From the NCBI GenBank assembly GCA_947097615.1, contig CAMURX010000042.1, forward strand, positions 1 through 11,452: a DNA stretch of 11,452 nucleotides, written 5' to 3'. The stretch comes from an uncultured Neisseria sp. GTDB lineage: Bacteria; Pseudomonadota; Gammaproteobacteria; Burkholderiales; Neisseriaceae. The number at the start of each line of letters is the position of its first letter. Positions within the stretch are counted from its first letter, which is position 1. The notes beneath the pieces were generated by a model. That model had not been told where the DNA came from, made no database searches, and saw only the letters and a list, made by a program, of their open reading frames with translations. The position numbers and the translations under genes are program-made. Below, piece after piece: positions 1-6,412 of the stretch.

Positions 1-371
1 GCGCCGATGTCGAGCGCGTGCGAGCCGACACCCATCAGGTGGTTCAGGATGCGCGTTACCTCGGCAAACATGGTGCGGATGTATTTGGCGCGGATGGGGA
101 TGTCGATGCCCAGCAGTTTTTCCACCGCCAGGCAGTAGGCCTGCTCGTTGACCATCATGGAAACGTAGTCCAAGCGATCCATATAGGGCAGGGTTTGCAG
201 GAAGGTGCGGGTTTCGGCCAGCTTTTCGGTGCCGCGGTGCAGCAGGCCGATATGGGGGTCGGCGCGGACGATGGTTTCGCCGTCCAATTCCAAAATCATG
301 CGCAATACGCCGTGGGCGGCGGGGTGCTGCGGGCCGAAGTTGATGGTGTAGTTTCTGAGTTTAGTGGCCAC
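1..371 (-). CDS. nuoD: NADH-quinone oxidoreductase subunit D, 5' part
   Basis: NuoD is the 49-kDa subunit of complex I, in the peripheral arm; together with NuoB it forms the quinone-reduction site. The first 123 codons are present and the rest lies beyond the window edge. The GPQHPAAHG motif is at residues 13-21, HRGTEKL at 45-51 and YMDRLDY at 63-69; these conserved stretches line the quinone cavity in the family. I chose the GTG start at 371 because the protein then begins (M)[16 protein letters not shown], as expected for neisserial NuoD, and a GAGGAG ribosome-binding site precedes it. The start overlaps the end of nuoC by 11 bp, so translational coupling is likely. No frame damage is seen. 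Confidence 0.96.
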   Translation of the reverse strand, partial: MATKLRNYTINFGPQHPAAHGVLRMILELDGETIVRADPHIGLLHRGTEKLAETRTFLQTLPYMDRLDYVSMMVNEQAYCLAVEKLLGIDIPIRAKYIRTMFAEVTRILNHLMGVGSHALDIG

Positions 372-951
372 CGTAGTTCTCCTCGCGGACAACGCGCGGG
401 GTAATCTCGCGCGGCTCGATGGTAACCGGCTGGTAGATCACGCGTTTTTCTTTTTCGTCGTAACGCATCTCCACATAGCCGGAAATGGGGAAATCCTTGC
501 GGAAAGGATGTCCGACAAAGCCGTAGTCGGTCAAGATGCGGCGCAGGTCGGGGTGGTCGTTGAAAATAATGCCGTAGAGATCGAAGGCTTCGCGCTCGTA
601 CCAGTCGGCACTGTTGTAAATCGGGGTAACGGTTTGGACAACCGGAAAATCGTCGTTGTCCGCCCATACGCGCACGCGGATGCGCTGGTTGTTTTTCACC
701 GACAACAGCTGGCTGACTACGGCAAAGCGCTTGCCCTGCCATGCTTCGTTTTTATAAGTGCTGTAATCGACGCCGCACAAATCCACCAGCAGCTCGAAAT
801 GCAGCTCTTCGTGGTCGCGCAGGGTAGTCATAATGTCGATGTAGTGCTCGGGGCGGCATTCGACGGTTACTTCGCCGAAAGCCAGCAGCACGGCGCCGGC
901 CTTGTCACCCAACAGCCGCTGCACGGCGGCGTGCAAATCGTTTACATGCAT
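361..951 (-). CDS. nuoC: NADH-quinone oxidoreductase subunit C
   Basis: This is the 30-kDa subunit of complex I, 196 aa, in the peripheral arm next to NuoB and NuoD. The family signature is clear: ERE-x-FDLYGI at about 119-128, then HPDLRRIL at 133-140 and the GHPFRKDFP tail at 147-155. The length is usual for a stand-alone NuoC, so this is not the NuoCD fusion found in E. coli. The gene lies between nuoB (9-bp gap upstream) and nuoD (11-bp overlap downstream). No signal peptide or membrane segment is visible, in line with a cytoplasmic peripheral subunit. Confidence 0.97.
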   Translation of the reverse strand: MHVNDLHAAVQRLLGDKAGAVLLAFGEVTVECRPEHYIDIMTTLRDHEELHFELLVDLCGVDYSTYKNEAWQGKRFAVVSQLLSVKNNQRIRVRVWADNDDFPVVQTVTPIYNSADWYEREAFDLYGIIFNDHPDLRRILTDYGFVGHPFRKDFPISGYVEMRYDEKEKRVIYQPVTIEPREITPRVVREENYGGH

Positions 952-960
952 GGCGTGCTC

Positions 961-1440
961 CTAGTTGCGGGCGATGGTGTAGGTGCGCTTGATTTTTCCC
1001 TGAAGCTGAATCAGGCCGTAAAGCAGCGCTTCGGCGGTGGGCGGGCAGCCGGGAACGTACACGTCCACCGGCACGATGCGGTCGCAACCGCGCACCACGG
1101 AATAGGAATAATGGTAGTAGCCGCCGCCGTTGGCGCAGGAACCCATAGACAGCACCCAGCGCGGCTCGGCCATCTGGTCGTACACGCGGCGCAGCGCCGG
1201 CGCCATTTTGTTGCACAGCGTGCCGGCAACAATCATCAGGTCAGACTGGCGCGGCGAGGGCCTAAAGATAATGCCGAAGCGGTCAAGGTCGTAGCGCGCC
1301 ATACCGGCGTGCATCATCTCCACCGCGCAGCAGGCCAAGCCGAAAGTCACCGGCCACAGCGAGCCGGTGCGCATGTAGTTGAGCACGGTATCCGCGCTGG
1401 TGGTGATGAAACCTTTATTCAAAACGCCTTCTATTCCCAT
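961..1440 (-). CDS. nuoB: NADH-quinone oxidoreductase subunit B
   Basis: NuoB (159 aa) carries iron-sulfur cluster N2, the last electron donor to quinone in complex I. The expected ligands are present: tandem Cys37-Cys38 in [10 protein letters not shown], Cys102 in MGSCANGGG and Cys132 in VPGCPPT. The open frame extends 7 codons further upstream, but I start at 1440 ([10 protein letters not shown]) because neisserial NuoB begins this way and because AAGGTG lies at a suitable distance upstream. With this start the ATG sits inside the last codons of nuoA, giving a 10-bp overlap. Two further cysteines (76 and 119) occur where I recall Thr and Ala in relatives; they are not known ligands. Confidence 0.97.
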   Translation of the reverse strand: MGIEGVLNKGFITTSADTVLNYMRTGSLWPVTFGLACCAVEMMHAGMARYDLDRFGIIFRPSPRQSDLMIVAGTLCNKMAPALRRVYDQMAEPRWVLSMGSCANGGGYYHYSYSVVRGCDRIVPVDVYVPGCPPTAEALLYGLIQLQGKIKRTYTIARN

Positions 1441-1787
1441 TCCAGCGCACCTTTTTTCCATTCGTAAACAAAGCCTATGCCCAAAACGGCGATAAACACC
1501 AGCATCGGCCAGAATCCGACCATGCCCAAGTCTTTAAACACCACCGCCCACGGGATCATAAAAGCCACTTCCAAATCAAAGAGAATGAAGAGTATCGCCA
1601 CCAAATAGTAGCGCACGTCGAACTTCATCCTTGCGTTTTCAAAAGCCTCGAAGCCGCACTCAAACGGCGCGTCTTTCTCGGCGTAATGGCGCTTGGGCCC
1701 CAGCAGCGTGCCCAAAGCCAGAAACAGAATGCCGGCGGCCAGGCCGATCAGCATAAAAACCAAGACGGGCAGGTAATTTGCCAACAT
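1431..1787 (-). CDS. nuoA: NADH-quinone oxidoreductase subunit A
   Basis: NuoA (118 aa) is a small membrane-arm subunit of complex I near the junction with the peripheral arm. Three hydrophobic helices are visible at about residues 5-28, 60-83 and 90-108. The conserved loop DAPFECGFE (39-47, with Cys44) and the motif [21 protein letters not shown] (Asp71, Glu73 in the second helix) identify the family. It is the first gene of the nuo operon in this window: the next 250 bases upstream hold promoter-like DNA and then the terminator of a separate gene. The ribosome-binding site is weak (GAGTGTGACGCT before the ATG). Its last codons overlap nuoB. Confidence 0.96.
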   Translation of the reverse strand: MLANYLPVLVFMLIGLAAGILFLALGTLLGPKRHYAEKDAPFECGFEAFENARMKFDVRYYLVAILFILFDLEVAFMIPWAVVFKDLGMVGFWPMLVFIAVLGIGFVYEWKKGALEWE

Positions 1788-1834
1788 AGCGTCACACTCG
1801 AATCATTAACAGATAACGTAATCAAACGGCTGCC

Positions 1835-1863
1835 ATTTTAGCCAAATCAGACGGCAATTTAAA
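1835..1863 (-). promoter_or_regulatory. Candidate nuo operon promoter
   Basis: On the minus strand, TTTAAA (1863-1858) is followed after 17 bp by TAAAAT (1840-1835), a 4/6 and 5/6 match to the sigma-70 boxes. Transcription would begin near 1828, about 40 bases before the nuoA ATG. The spacer holds TGCCGTCTGAT, a DUS core with its last base changed. Other weak pairs exist further upstream, so this is a best guess from sequence alone. Nothing else in 1941-2038 stands out beyond T-rich and C-rich tracts. Confidence 0.45.
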
Positions 1864-1909
1864 GAGCGCGATTTCAAAATCGCACAAAAAAATCCAATAA
1901 TTTCAATAA

Positions 1910-1929
1910 CTAAATGATAATAGTTACTA
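1910..1929. promoter_or_regulatory. Fur-box-like site upstream of nuoA
   Basis: TGATAATAGTTACTA (1915-1929) fits the 7-1-7 Fur motif (TGATAAT-N-ATTATCA) with a perfect first half and four of seven matches in the second. Against the 19-bp consensus, 1910-1928 matches 12 positions. It lies about 90 bp upstream of the proposed start of nuo transcription, which suits an activator more than a repressor. Fur has been reported to bind and activate the nuoA promoter in Neisseria meningitidis, which is the reason to take a moderate match seriously. The region is A+T-rich, so a chance match is possible. Confidence 0.45.
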
Positions 1930-2038
1930 TTAAATTATGTTAAGAAGATTTTGTCTCTCCTCTCCAACCAACTGCCGCACAGCCACATTTTTTTTCCGTT
2001 TTATCAGAACACCTCACAGCTTTGCCCGACACAAACAA

Positions 2039-2067
2039 AGGCCGTCTGAAAAATTTTCAGACGGCCT
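2039..2067 (-). terminator. DUS-pair terminator after the LysM gene
   Basis: Two perfect AG-DUS copies face each other (2039-2050 forward, 2056-2067 reverse) and form a 14-bp perfect inverted repeat around a single base; in RNA the inner A-T pairs would open as the loop. It begins 21 bases after the stop codon of the LysM gene on the minus strand, and TTTGTTTGT follows in that direction. DUS pairs as rho-independent terminators are well known in Neisseria. It separates the LysM gene from the nuo promoter region. Confidence 0.85.
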
Positions 2068-2087
2068 CCAAGCAAACGCCACGTACA

Positions 2088-3365
2088 TTAATGAAGGTTG
2101 ATATTGCTCTTCACATTAGTTGAGTTATGTTCGTCGTCATGCGAATCTTGCGGAACATTCGGCTCGTAACGGCCATCATCCGACATATTGTCCAAATCGT
2201 GACCCGGCTCGGAAGCAGTGTCACCCACGCTGATGCTGGTAGTGTTTTCCAAAATAATGGCCGACGCAAGGTGCTTACTGGTGCGGTATACCATCGCCAA
2301 ACCTACTTCTTCGGCAGGAATGGAGAGGTATTTCACCACGCTGCGACTGCCATCCTTACCCTTTTGCAAATCGGTCTTGATTTGGCGGCTGCGTTTGTAA
2401 AGACTCAACACCGTACCTTTATCCAAGCCGTCGTCTTCACCCTTGTTCAGCGTAATGGTTTGGAACTGGGCGGCTTCGCTGATACCGTCAAAAATCGAAA
2501 CCACGCGGGCATCGATATGTTGGCTAGGCGCATGAGGCATCATATTGAAACTGTCGCCACTCTCGTCCATTTTCAGCAGGAAATCGCCTTTGCGGATTTC
2601 GGATACGGCCTCTTCAACTACCATCGGCTGTGCAGTCTGCGTCGGCAGTTTTACCAACGGATGAACGCGTGTGTAGTACTCGTTGTCCGGCAACACCTCG
2701 GCATCCGCCTTGCTGCGGCCGTCCAACGCGCTGTTCGTACCGGCCAACGTGCTGACTACGCCGCTGAACACCACTTCCTGACCCAAATATTTCTTGGTTT
2801 CGGGATCGGTAATGTCTTTGCGCGCACGGTAAACCAAATAGCGGCCGGGCTCGGTAATCTCATAGGCGTACACACGGTCGCCTTTCGAATACAGCATACG
2901 GCCGTCAGGACCTTCAACCAAGCGCGGCGCATGCTGCGTCTGCATCTGGTCGATAATCTGCGGATGCTGCATAAACATGCGGTAGAAATTCACATTGATG
3001 GCTTGGATGCCGTAACCAGAGCTGACCTCGCGCACACGCGGCGACAGCTTGATGGTCGGAATACCGTCCGAACCGGCGCGATGCTCTACCGAAAGGCGAG
3101 GACGGCCGTTAACGTAGCGTAAAACCAACACTTGACCCGGATAAATGCGGTCGGGATTGCGGATTTTGCTGCGGTTCGCACCCCAAAGGCGGTTCCACTG
3201 CCAAGGACGGTACAGATATTTGCCCGAAATTCCCCACAAAGTATCGCCCTGTTTCACAACATAGCGGGTTGGCGCATCGGGGCGAACCTTCAGCGCGGCA
3301 GACATTGCCGGGGCGGAAATAGCCAAGCCGGCGGCACAAAGCAGGGTTATAATACGTTTTTGCAT
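2088..3365 (-). CDS. Secreted LysM-domain protein
   Basis: This 425-aa protein has an N-terminal signal peptide (about 1-24: MQKR, a hydrophobic core, then APAMSAA) and one LysM domain at about 33-83, with YVVKQGDTLWGISGKYL and IYPGQVLVL. LysM binds the glycan of peptidoglycan, so the protein is probably periplasmic or in the outer envelope. The long middle and C-terminal part has no motif I can name; a run around 'LDKGTVLSLYKR' is typical of neisserial homologues next to def. The tail (about 390-425) is rich in Asp, His, Asn and Ser and looks disordered. The frame could start 7 codons earlier, but AAGGGGAG (3377-3370) supports the ATG at 3365 and that start gives a clean signal peptide. It is divergent from def and has no cognate operon partner. 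The coding DNA looks less G+C-rich than fmt or rsmB and has no internal DUS. Confidence 0.9.
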   Translation of the reverse strand: MQKRIITLLCAAGLAISAPAMSAALKVRPDAPTRYVVKQGDTLWGISGKYLYRPWQWNRLWGANRSKIRNPDRIYPGQVLVLRYVNGRPRLSVEHRAGSDGIPTIKLSPRVREVSSGYGIQAINVNFYRMFMQHPQIIDQMQTQHAPRLVEGPDGRMLYSKGDRVYAYEITEPGRYLVYRARKDITDPETKKYLGQEVVFSGVVSTLAGTNSALDGRSKADAEVLPDNEYYTRVHPLVKLPTQTAQPMVVEEAVSEIRKGDFLLKMDESGDSFNMMPHAPSQHIDARVVSIFDGISEAAQFQTITLNKGEDDGLDKGTVLSLYKRSRQIKTDLQKGKDGSRSVVKYLSIPAEEVGLAMVYRTSKHLASAIILENTTSISVGDTASEPGHDLDNMSDDGRYEPNVPQDSHDDEHNSTNVKSNINLH

Positions 3366-3468
3366 GACACTCCCCTTGAAATTCATTCACGCAGTCATCA
3401 TTAAAAAAATACAAGTAGCAATACAAAACAAAATTGCCTTGCCGATTTATCGCATGATTTTACCACTC

Positions 3469-3496
3469 TTTACGGCAAACCACATAGCGTTAAAAT
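3469..3496 (+). promoter_or_regulatory. Candidate def promoter
   Basis: TTTACG (3469-3474) and TAAAAT (3491-3496) are separated by 16 bp and lie about 40 bp upstream of the def start. The divergent LysM gene must also be transcribed from this 170-bp A+T-rich interval (3366-3535); I see only weak, competing candidates for it on the minus strand. Confidence 0.5.
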
Positions 3497-3535
3497 TATT
3501 CTGCATAAACACCCGCAAAACCCATCGAGAACGAA

Positions 3536-4039
3536 ATGGCTTTACTGAACATCCTCCAATATCCCGACGAGCGGCTACACACGGTAGCCAAACCCGTTGA
3601 AAAGATTGACGAACGCATTCAAACGCTGATTGCCGATATGTTTGAAACCATGTACGAGGCGCGCGGCATCGGGTTGGCGGCCACGCAGGTTGACGTGCAC
3701 GAGCGTGTGGTGGTGATGGATTTGAGCGAAGACCGCAGCGAGCCGCGCGTGTTCATCAACCCCGTGATTGTGGAAAAAGACGGCCAAACCACTTACGAAG
3801 AAGGCTGCCTCTCCGTACCCGGCATTTACGACACGGTAACCCGCGCCGAGCGTGTAAAGGTAGAAGCACTTGACGAAAAAGGCGAAAAATTCACTCTCGA
3901 AGCCGATGGCCTATTGGCCATCTGCGTACAGCACGAACTCGACCACCTGATGGGCATCGTGTTTGTCGAACACCTCTCGCAGCTCAAACAAGGCCGCATC
4001 AAAACCAAGCTGAAAAAACGCCAAAAACACAATATGTAA
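3536..4039 (+). CDS. def: Peptide deformylase
   Basis: Peptide deformylase (167 aa) removes the formyl group from the initiator methionine of nascent proteins. All three family motifs are intact: motif 1 GIGLAATQ (44-51), motif 2 EGCLS (89-93) and motif 3 HELDH (133-137). Metal ligands are Cys91, His133 and His137, and Glu134 is the catalytic acid/base. The length and the basic C-terminal tail (KTKLKKRQK) are normal for the type 1 bacterial enzyme. Only a weak GAGAACGAA precedes the ATG. The gene is followed by fmt, the opposing enzyme of the same formyl cycle, but 235 bp and a DUS hairpin lie between them, so tight co-transcription is not certain. Confidence 0.97.
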   Translation: MALLNILQYPDERLHTVAKPVEKIDERIQTLIADMFETMYEARGIGLAATQVDVHERVVVMDLSEDRSEPRVFINPVIVEKDGQTTYEEGCLSVPGIYDTVTRAERVKVEALDEKGEKFTLEADGLLAICVQHELDHLMGIVFVEHLSQLKQGRIKTKLKKRQKHNM

Positions 4040-4046
4040 ACGCACA

Positions 4047-4087
4047 CAGGCCATCTGAAACCGCACCGCCGCTTTTCAGACGGCCTG
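4047..4087 (+). terminator. Imperfect DUS-pair hairpin after def
   Basis: CAGGCCATCTGAAA (4047-4060) pairs with TTTCAGACGGCCTG (4074-4087) over 14 bp with one A-C mismatch and a 13-base loop. The left arm is a DUS with one G-to-A change; the right arm is perfect. It begins 7 bases after the def stop codon. No strong T-run follows, so termination may be partial and fmt may receive read-through. Confidence 0.6.
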
Positions 4088-4159
4088 AACTTCTTTCAAG
4101 CCGCCACCATTGTCCGCCCTGCCCGCGCGAAAGCGGCTTCACGCCGAAATCCGACACAA

Positions 4160-4171
4160 AGGCCATCTGAA
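4160..4171 (+). repeat. Degenerate DUS
   Basis: AGGCCATCTGAA differs from the AG-DUS by a single G-to-A change, the same change found in the left arm of the hairpin at 4047. It lies in the def-fmt gap, where I see no gene. Confidence 0.6.
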
Positions 4172-4215
4172 ACGGCCGCTGCAGACTTTGCAAAAATTCT
4201 TATCCGCCCAACCCA

Positions 4216-4253
4216 TTCAGACGGCCTCTATACCACGGACAAGGCCGTCTGAA
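4216..4253. repeat. DUS inverted repeat in front of fmt
   Basis: TTCAGACGGCCT (4216-4227) and AGGCCGTCTGAA (4242-4253) form a perfect 12-bp stem with a 14-base loop. The order of the arms is the reverse of that in the terminators at 2039 and 5230. It ends 21 bases before the fmt start codon and is not followed by a T-run. It could be a simple DUS pair, or an mRNA hairpin that affects fmt expression. Confidence 0.75.
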
Positions 4254-4274
4254 AATTTCCACAAGGCCACACCC

Positions 4275-5204
4275 ATGAAAATCATCTTCGCAGGCACGCC
4301 CGATTTTGCCGCCGCCGCCCTCAAAGCCATCGCCGATGCGGGTTTCGACATCCCGCTTGTGCTCACCCAGCCCGACCGCCCCAAAGGGCGCGGAATGCAG
4401 CTTCAGGCTTCGCCCGTGAAACAGGCCGCACTGGAACTCGGTTTGCGCGTCGAACAGCCCGAAAAACTGCGCGGCAACGCCGATGCGCTCGCCCTGTTGC
4501 AAAGCGTCGGCGCAGACGTGATGGTCGTCGCCGCCTACGGCCTGATACTGCCGCAGGAAGTATTGGACACGCCGCGCCACGGCTGCCTCAACATCCACGC
4601 TTCGCTGCTACCGCGCTGGCGCGGCGCTGCGCCCATCCAACGCGCCATCGAAGCGGGCGACGCCGAAACCGGCGTGTGCATCATGCAGATGGACGCGGGC
4701 TTGGACACCGGCGCAGTCGTCAGCGAACACCGCTACGCCATCCGCAACACCGACACCGCCAACGAAGTACACGACGCATTGATGGCCATCGGCGCGGCCG
4801 CCATTGTCGCCGATTTGCAACAACTTGAGCGCGAAGGCCGTCTGAACGCCGCCGCCCAGCCCGAAAACGGCGTTACCTACGCACAAAAATTAAGCAAAGA
4901 AGAAGCACGCATCAACTGGCGCGAACCGGCCGCCGCCATCGAGCGCAAAATCCGCGCCTTCAACCCCGTCCCCGCCGCGTGGACGCAATATCAGGGCAAG
5001 CCGCTGAAAATCTGGCGCGTCGAAACAGTCAACCAACAAGGCCGCGCGGGCGAAGTGTTGTCCTGCACTTCAGACAGCCTCGTCATCGCCTGCGGCGAAG
5101 GCGCGTTAAGCATCAAAGAATTACAACCGGCCGGCAGCAAGCGCATGGACATTGCCGCCTTCGCCGCCGGCCGCCATATCGAAACGGGCACGGTATTGGA
5201 ATAA
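4275..5204 (+). CDS. fmt: Methionyl-tRNA formyltransferase
   Basis: Fmt (309 aa) transfers a formyl group from 10-formyltetrahydrofolate to the methionine on initiator tRNA. The N-terminal catalytic domain has FAGTPDFA (5-12), the catalytic triad Asn106, His108 (NIHASLLPRWRGAAP) and Asp144 (GLDTG), at the same numbering as the E. coli enzyme. A tRNA-binding C-terminal domain follows, including IRAFNPVPAAW. The frame stays open back to 4110, but MKIIFAGTPDF at 4275 is the family start, and the upstream extension would run through DUS hairpins. AAGG lies 8-11 bases upstream of the ATG. One DUS inside (4835-4846) encodes part of EGRLN. Confidence 0.97.
   Translation: MKIIFAGTPDFAAAALKAIADAGFDIPLVLTQPDRPKGRGMQLQASPVKQAALELGLRVEQPEKLRGNADALALLQSVGADVMVVAAYGLILPQEVLDTPRHGCLNIHASLLPRWRGAAPIQRAIEAGDAETGVCIMQMDAGLDTGAVVSEHRYAIRNTDTANEVHDALMAIGAAAIVADLQQLEREGRLNAAAQPENGVTYAQKLSKEEARINWREPAAAIERKIRAFNPVPAAWTQYQGKPLKIWRVETVNQQGRAGEVLSCTSDSLVIACGEGALSIKELQPAGSKRMDIAAFAAGRHIETGTVLE
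4835..4846 (+). repeat. DUS within fmt
   Basis: A perfect AGGCCGTCTGAA is read in phase as (E)GRLN within a variable helix region of Fmt. A degenerate copy, TTCAGACAGCCT, lies later in the gene near 5065. Confidence 0.9.
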
Positions 5205-5229
5205 CGGTTCAACACGAACCAACATCGGC

Positions 5230-5271
5230 AAAGGCCGTCTGAAACGCCGTTTCCCGTTTCAGACGGCCTTT
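5230..5271 (+). terminator. DUS-pair terminator after fmt
   Basis: AAAGGCCGTCTGAAACG (5230-5246) and its exact reverse complement (5255-5271) give a 17-bp perfect stem with an 8-base loop, ending in TTTT. It begins 26 bases after the fmt stop codon. The A-tract on the left and T-tract on the right make it look bidirectional. It isolates fmt from the toxin-antitoxin genes. Confidence 0.92.
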
Positions 5272-5287
5272 TGCTTCCCCAAACAAA

Positions 5288-5316
5288 TTGCGTAATTACA
5301 AATATGTACTTACAAT
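5288..5316 (+). promoter_or_regulatory. Promoter of the toxin-antitoxin operon
   Basis: TTGCGT (5288-5293) and TACAAT (5311-5316), spaced by exactly 17 bp, are 4/6 and 5/6 matches to sigma-70 boxes. They lie about 40-65 bp before the antitoxin start and overlap the left arm of the proposed operator, as expected for autoregulation. Confidence 0.65.
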
Positions 5317-5350
5317 ATCGTCAGTACAAAAACGTAATGACAGGAGTACA
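5305..5350. promoter_or_regulatory. Candidate antitoxin operator
   Basis: TGTACT (5305-5310) and AGTACA (5323-5328) form an inverted repeat with a 12-base spacer that covers the -10 box. A third copy, AGTACA (5345-5350), lies 22 bp further on and overlaps the ribosome-binding site CAGGAG (5341-5346). Ribbon-helix-helix antitoxins of the RelB/DinJ type bind such repeats in their own promoter, so repression by antitoxin or the complex is likely. The exact sites are inferred. Confidence 0.5.
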
Positions 5351-5352
5351 TC

Positions 5353-5604
5353 ATGGACGGCATCCTGACCATCCGCATCGACAACGACATCAAACAAAAA
5401 GCCGCCGCCAACGCCAAAGCCTTGGGTTTGGACTTGTCGGCCGTTACCCGAATGCTGCTGACCCAGCTTGCCGCCAAAGCCGAGCTGCCCGAAGGCTTGG
5501 CGCGGCCGAATGCCGAAACGCTGGCCGCCGTCGCTGATTTGGAGCGCAACGGCGGCACGCGCTATGAAACCGTCGAAGATTTGATGCGCGATTTGGGGTG
5601 GTAA
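5353..5604 (+). CDS. RelB/DinJ-family antitoxin
   Basis: This is an 83-aa antitoxin of a type II toxin-antitoxin pair. The N-terminal half, ILTIRIDNDIKQKAAANAKALGLDLSAVTRMLLTQ, is a ribbon-helix-helix DNA-binding fold: a beta strand (about 4-10) and two helices (about 12-23 and 28-40). The C-terminal part (NAETLAAVADLERNGG...YETVEDLMRDLGW) is the segment that wraps the toxin in DinJ-like proteins. AGGAG 6-9 bases before the ATG is a good ribosome-binding site. The stop codon overlaps the toxin start (TAATG), giving antitoxin-first order and coupled translation. The pair sits between two housekeeping genes and is probably horizontally acquired. Confidence 0.9.
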   Translation: MDGILTIRIDNDIKQKAAANAKALGLDLSAVTRMLLTQLAAKAELPEGLARPNAETLAAVADLERNGGTRYETVEDLMRDLGW

Positions 5605-5879
5605 TGTACACGCTGGAAATTTCCAACAAATTCAAGCAAGACAGCAAACGCTACCAACACGACAAGGCCGCGCAACAGGCCGTCAAAACCGTTTTGGACT
5701 TGCTCGTATCGGGCGAACCTCTGCCCGCCAAATACAAAGAGCACCCGCTTATCAGCCATTACGTCGGCTATCTCGAATGCCACGGCAAACCCGATTTGCT
5801 GCTGGTTTACCGCCGCGACCAAGCGCGTAAAACCATCCTGCTCTACCGCTTGAGTTCGCACGCCGAATTGTTTGGCTGA
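5604..5879 (+). CDS. YafQ-family mRNA interferase toxin
   Basis: This 91-aa protein matches the YafQ branch of the RelE superfamily, ribosome-dependent endoribonucleases that cleave mRNA. The residues equivalent to the E. coli YafQ active site are all present: His47 (YKEHPL), His60 (ECHGKPD), Asp64 and His86 (SSHAELF), with Phe90 near the C-terminus. It therefore looks catalytically intact. I start at the ATG at 5604, which shares its A with the antitoxin stop codon; a GTG two codons earlier (5598) is possible but less likely. Neutralisation by the product at 5353-5604 is inferred from the pairing. Confidence 0.92.
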   Translation: MYTLEISNKFKQDSKRYQHDKAAQQAVKTVLDLLVSGEPLPAKYKEHPLISHYVGYLECHGKPDLLLVYRRDQARKTILLYRLSSHAELFG

Positions 5880-5887
5880 ATATTGTG

Positions 5888-5899
5888 TTCAGACGGCCT
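5888..5899 (-). repeat. Single DUS after the toxin gene
   Basis: TTCAGACGGCCT lies 9 bases after the toxin stop codon. No second copy is close enough to form a hairpin, so it serves as an uptake site only. No terminator is seen between the toxin and the next gene. Confidence 0.9.
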
Positions 5900-5952
5900 T
5901 GGGCAATTTGCCGTTAACACACATCTTTTTTAACCACTTTGCACATAACACC

Positions 5953-6255
5953 ATGAAAAAACTTATTCTTCTCATCGCCGTATCGGCAGGAATTTGGCAC
6001 TTTTACAGCCACGAAATCCAAGCTCTTTGGCAAAAAAACAAACCTGCCACGCTTTCCGCCATCGAAAACAAAGCCAAACCCAAGCTGAAGAAAAACAATA
6101 CGTCTGCCCAAAAATTCCGCTGCGACGGCCGTACGCACTGCTCGCAAATGACTTCTTGCGAAGAGGCCGAATTTTTCCTGCACAACTGCCCCAACACCAA
6201 AATGGACGGCAATCACGACGGTGTACCGTGCGAACGCCAATTGTGCGGCAGGTAA
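5953..6255 (+). CDS. Excalibur calcium-binding domain protein
   Basis: This is a 100-aa protein with an N-terminal hydrophobic segment (about 3-17, MKKLILLIAVSAGIWHFY), which is a signal anchor or signal peptide, then a Lys-rich linker (about 28-54) and a C-terminal Excalibur domain (about 56-98). The domain shows CDGRTHC, SCEEAEFFLHNCP and the calcium loop MDGNHDGVPCE (Asp85, Asn87, Asp89, Glu94). Six cysteines (57, 63, 69, 79, 93, 98) could form three disulfides outside the cytoplasm. The frame extends upstream to 5872, but the ATG at 5953 gives the membrane segment a normal start. No clear ribosome-binding site is visible. Excalibur domains occur in surface and nuclease-related proteins; the precise role is unknown. 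Confidence 0.85.
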   Translation: MKKLILLIAVSAGIWHFYSHEIQALWQKNKPATLSAIENKAKPKLKKNNTSAQKFRCDGRTHCSQMTSCEEAEFFLHNCPNTKMDGNHDGVPCERQLCGR

Positions 6256-6314
6256 GTTGGGTTAAAGACCCAACAAACAGATGATTTAAAGGTTTTGTTG
6301 GGTCTCGACCCAAC
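6256..6314. repeat. Compound GTTGGGT palindrome
   Basis: Two short hairpins, GTTGGGT-5-ACCCAAC (6256-6274) and GTTGGGTC-2-GACCCAAC (6297-6314), are joined so that the whole unit also folds as one long stem: AGACCCAACAAA (6266-6277) pairs perfectly with TTTGTTGGGTCT (6294-6305), and the outer GTTGGGT (6256-6262) pairs with ACCCAAC (6308-6314). It starts directly after the stop codon of the Excalibur gene. It could terminate that gene. GTTGGGT/ACCCAAC palindromes are scattered through many bacterial genomes as REP-like or small mobile repeats, and I favour that origin. Confidence 0.7.
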
Positions 6315-6386
6315 CTACACCTGCTTCGCCACATTTGACCGCAAAGCAGCGAAACTGCCGGAACAACAAGGCGGGTAACCTCAAAA

Positions 6387-6398
6387 AGGCCGTCTGAA
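6387..6398 (+). repeat. DUS in front of the hydrolase gene
   Basis: A perfect AGGCCGTCTGAA lies 14 bases before the hydrolase start codon, in the place where a ribosome-binding site would be expected. Together with the palindrome before it, this is all I see in 6256-6412. Confidence 0.9.
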
Positions 6399-6412
6399 AA
6401 CAAAAAATCATC

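Noticed and set aside
364..1467. A 367-codon open frame on the plus strand across nuoC and nuoB
   Set aside because: Both nuo genes on the other strand have intact motifs and proper starts. The translation is His/Val/Ala-rich, typical of a shadow frame.
1843..1855. A DUS in the nuo promoter spacer
   Set aside because: The core ends in T instead of A and the flanks do not match, so I treat it as a degenerate or chance match and list it only in the promoter entry.
2127..3122. A 331-codon open frame on the plus strand opposite the LysM gene
   Set aside because: The opposite strand encodes a signal peptide and a LysM domain. This frame shows no domain and has no convincing start signal.
4110..4274. 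An N-terminal extension of Fmt
   Set aside because: The frame is open, but the family start MKIIFAGTPDF is at 4275, and the extension would translate two DUS copies and a hairpin.
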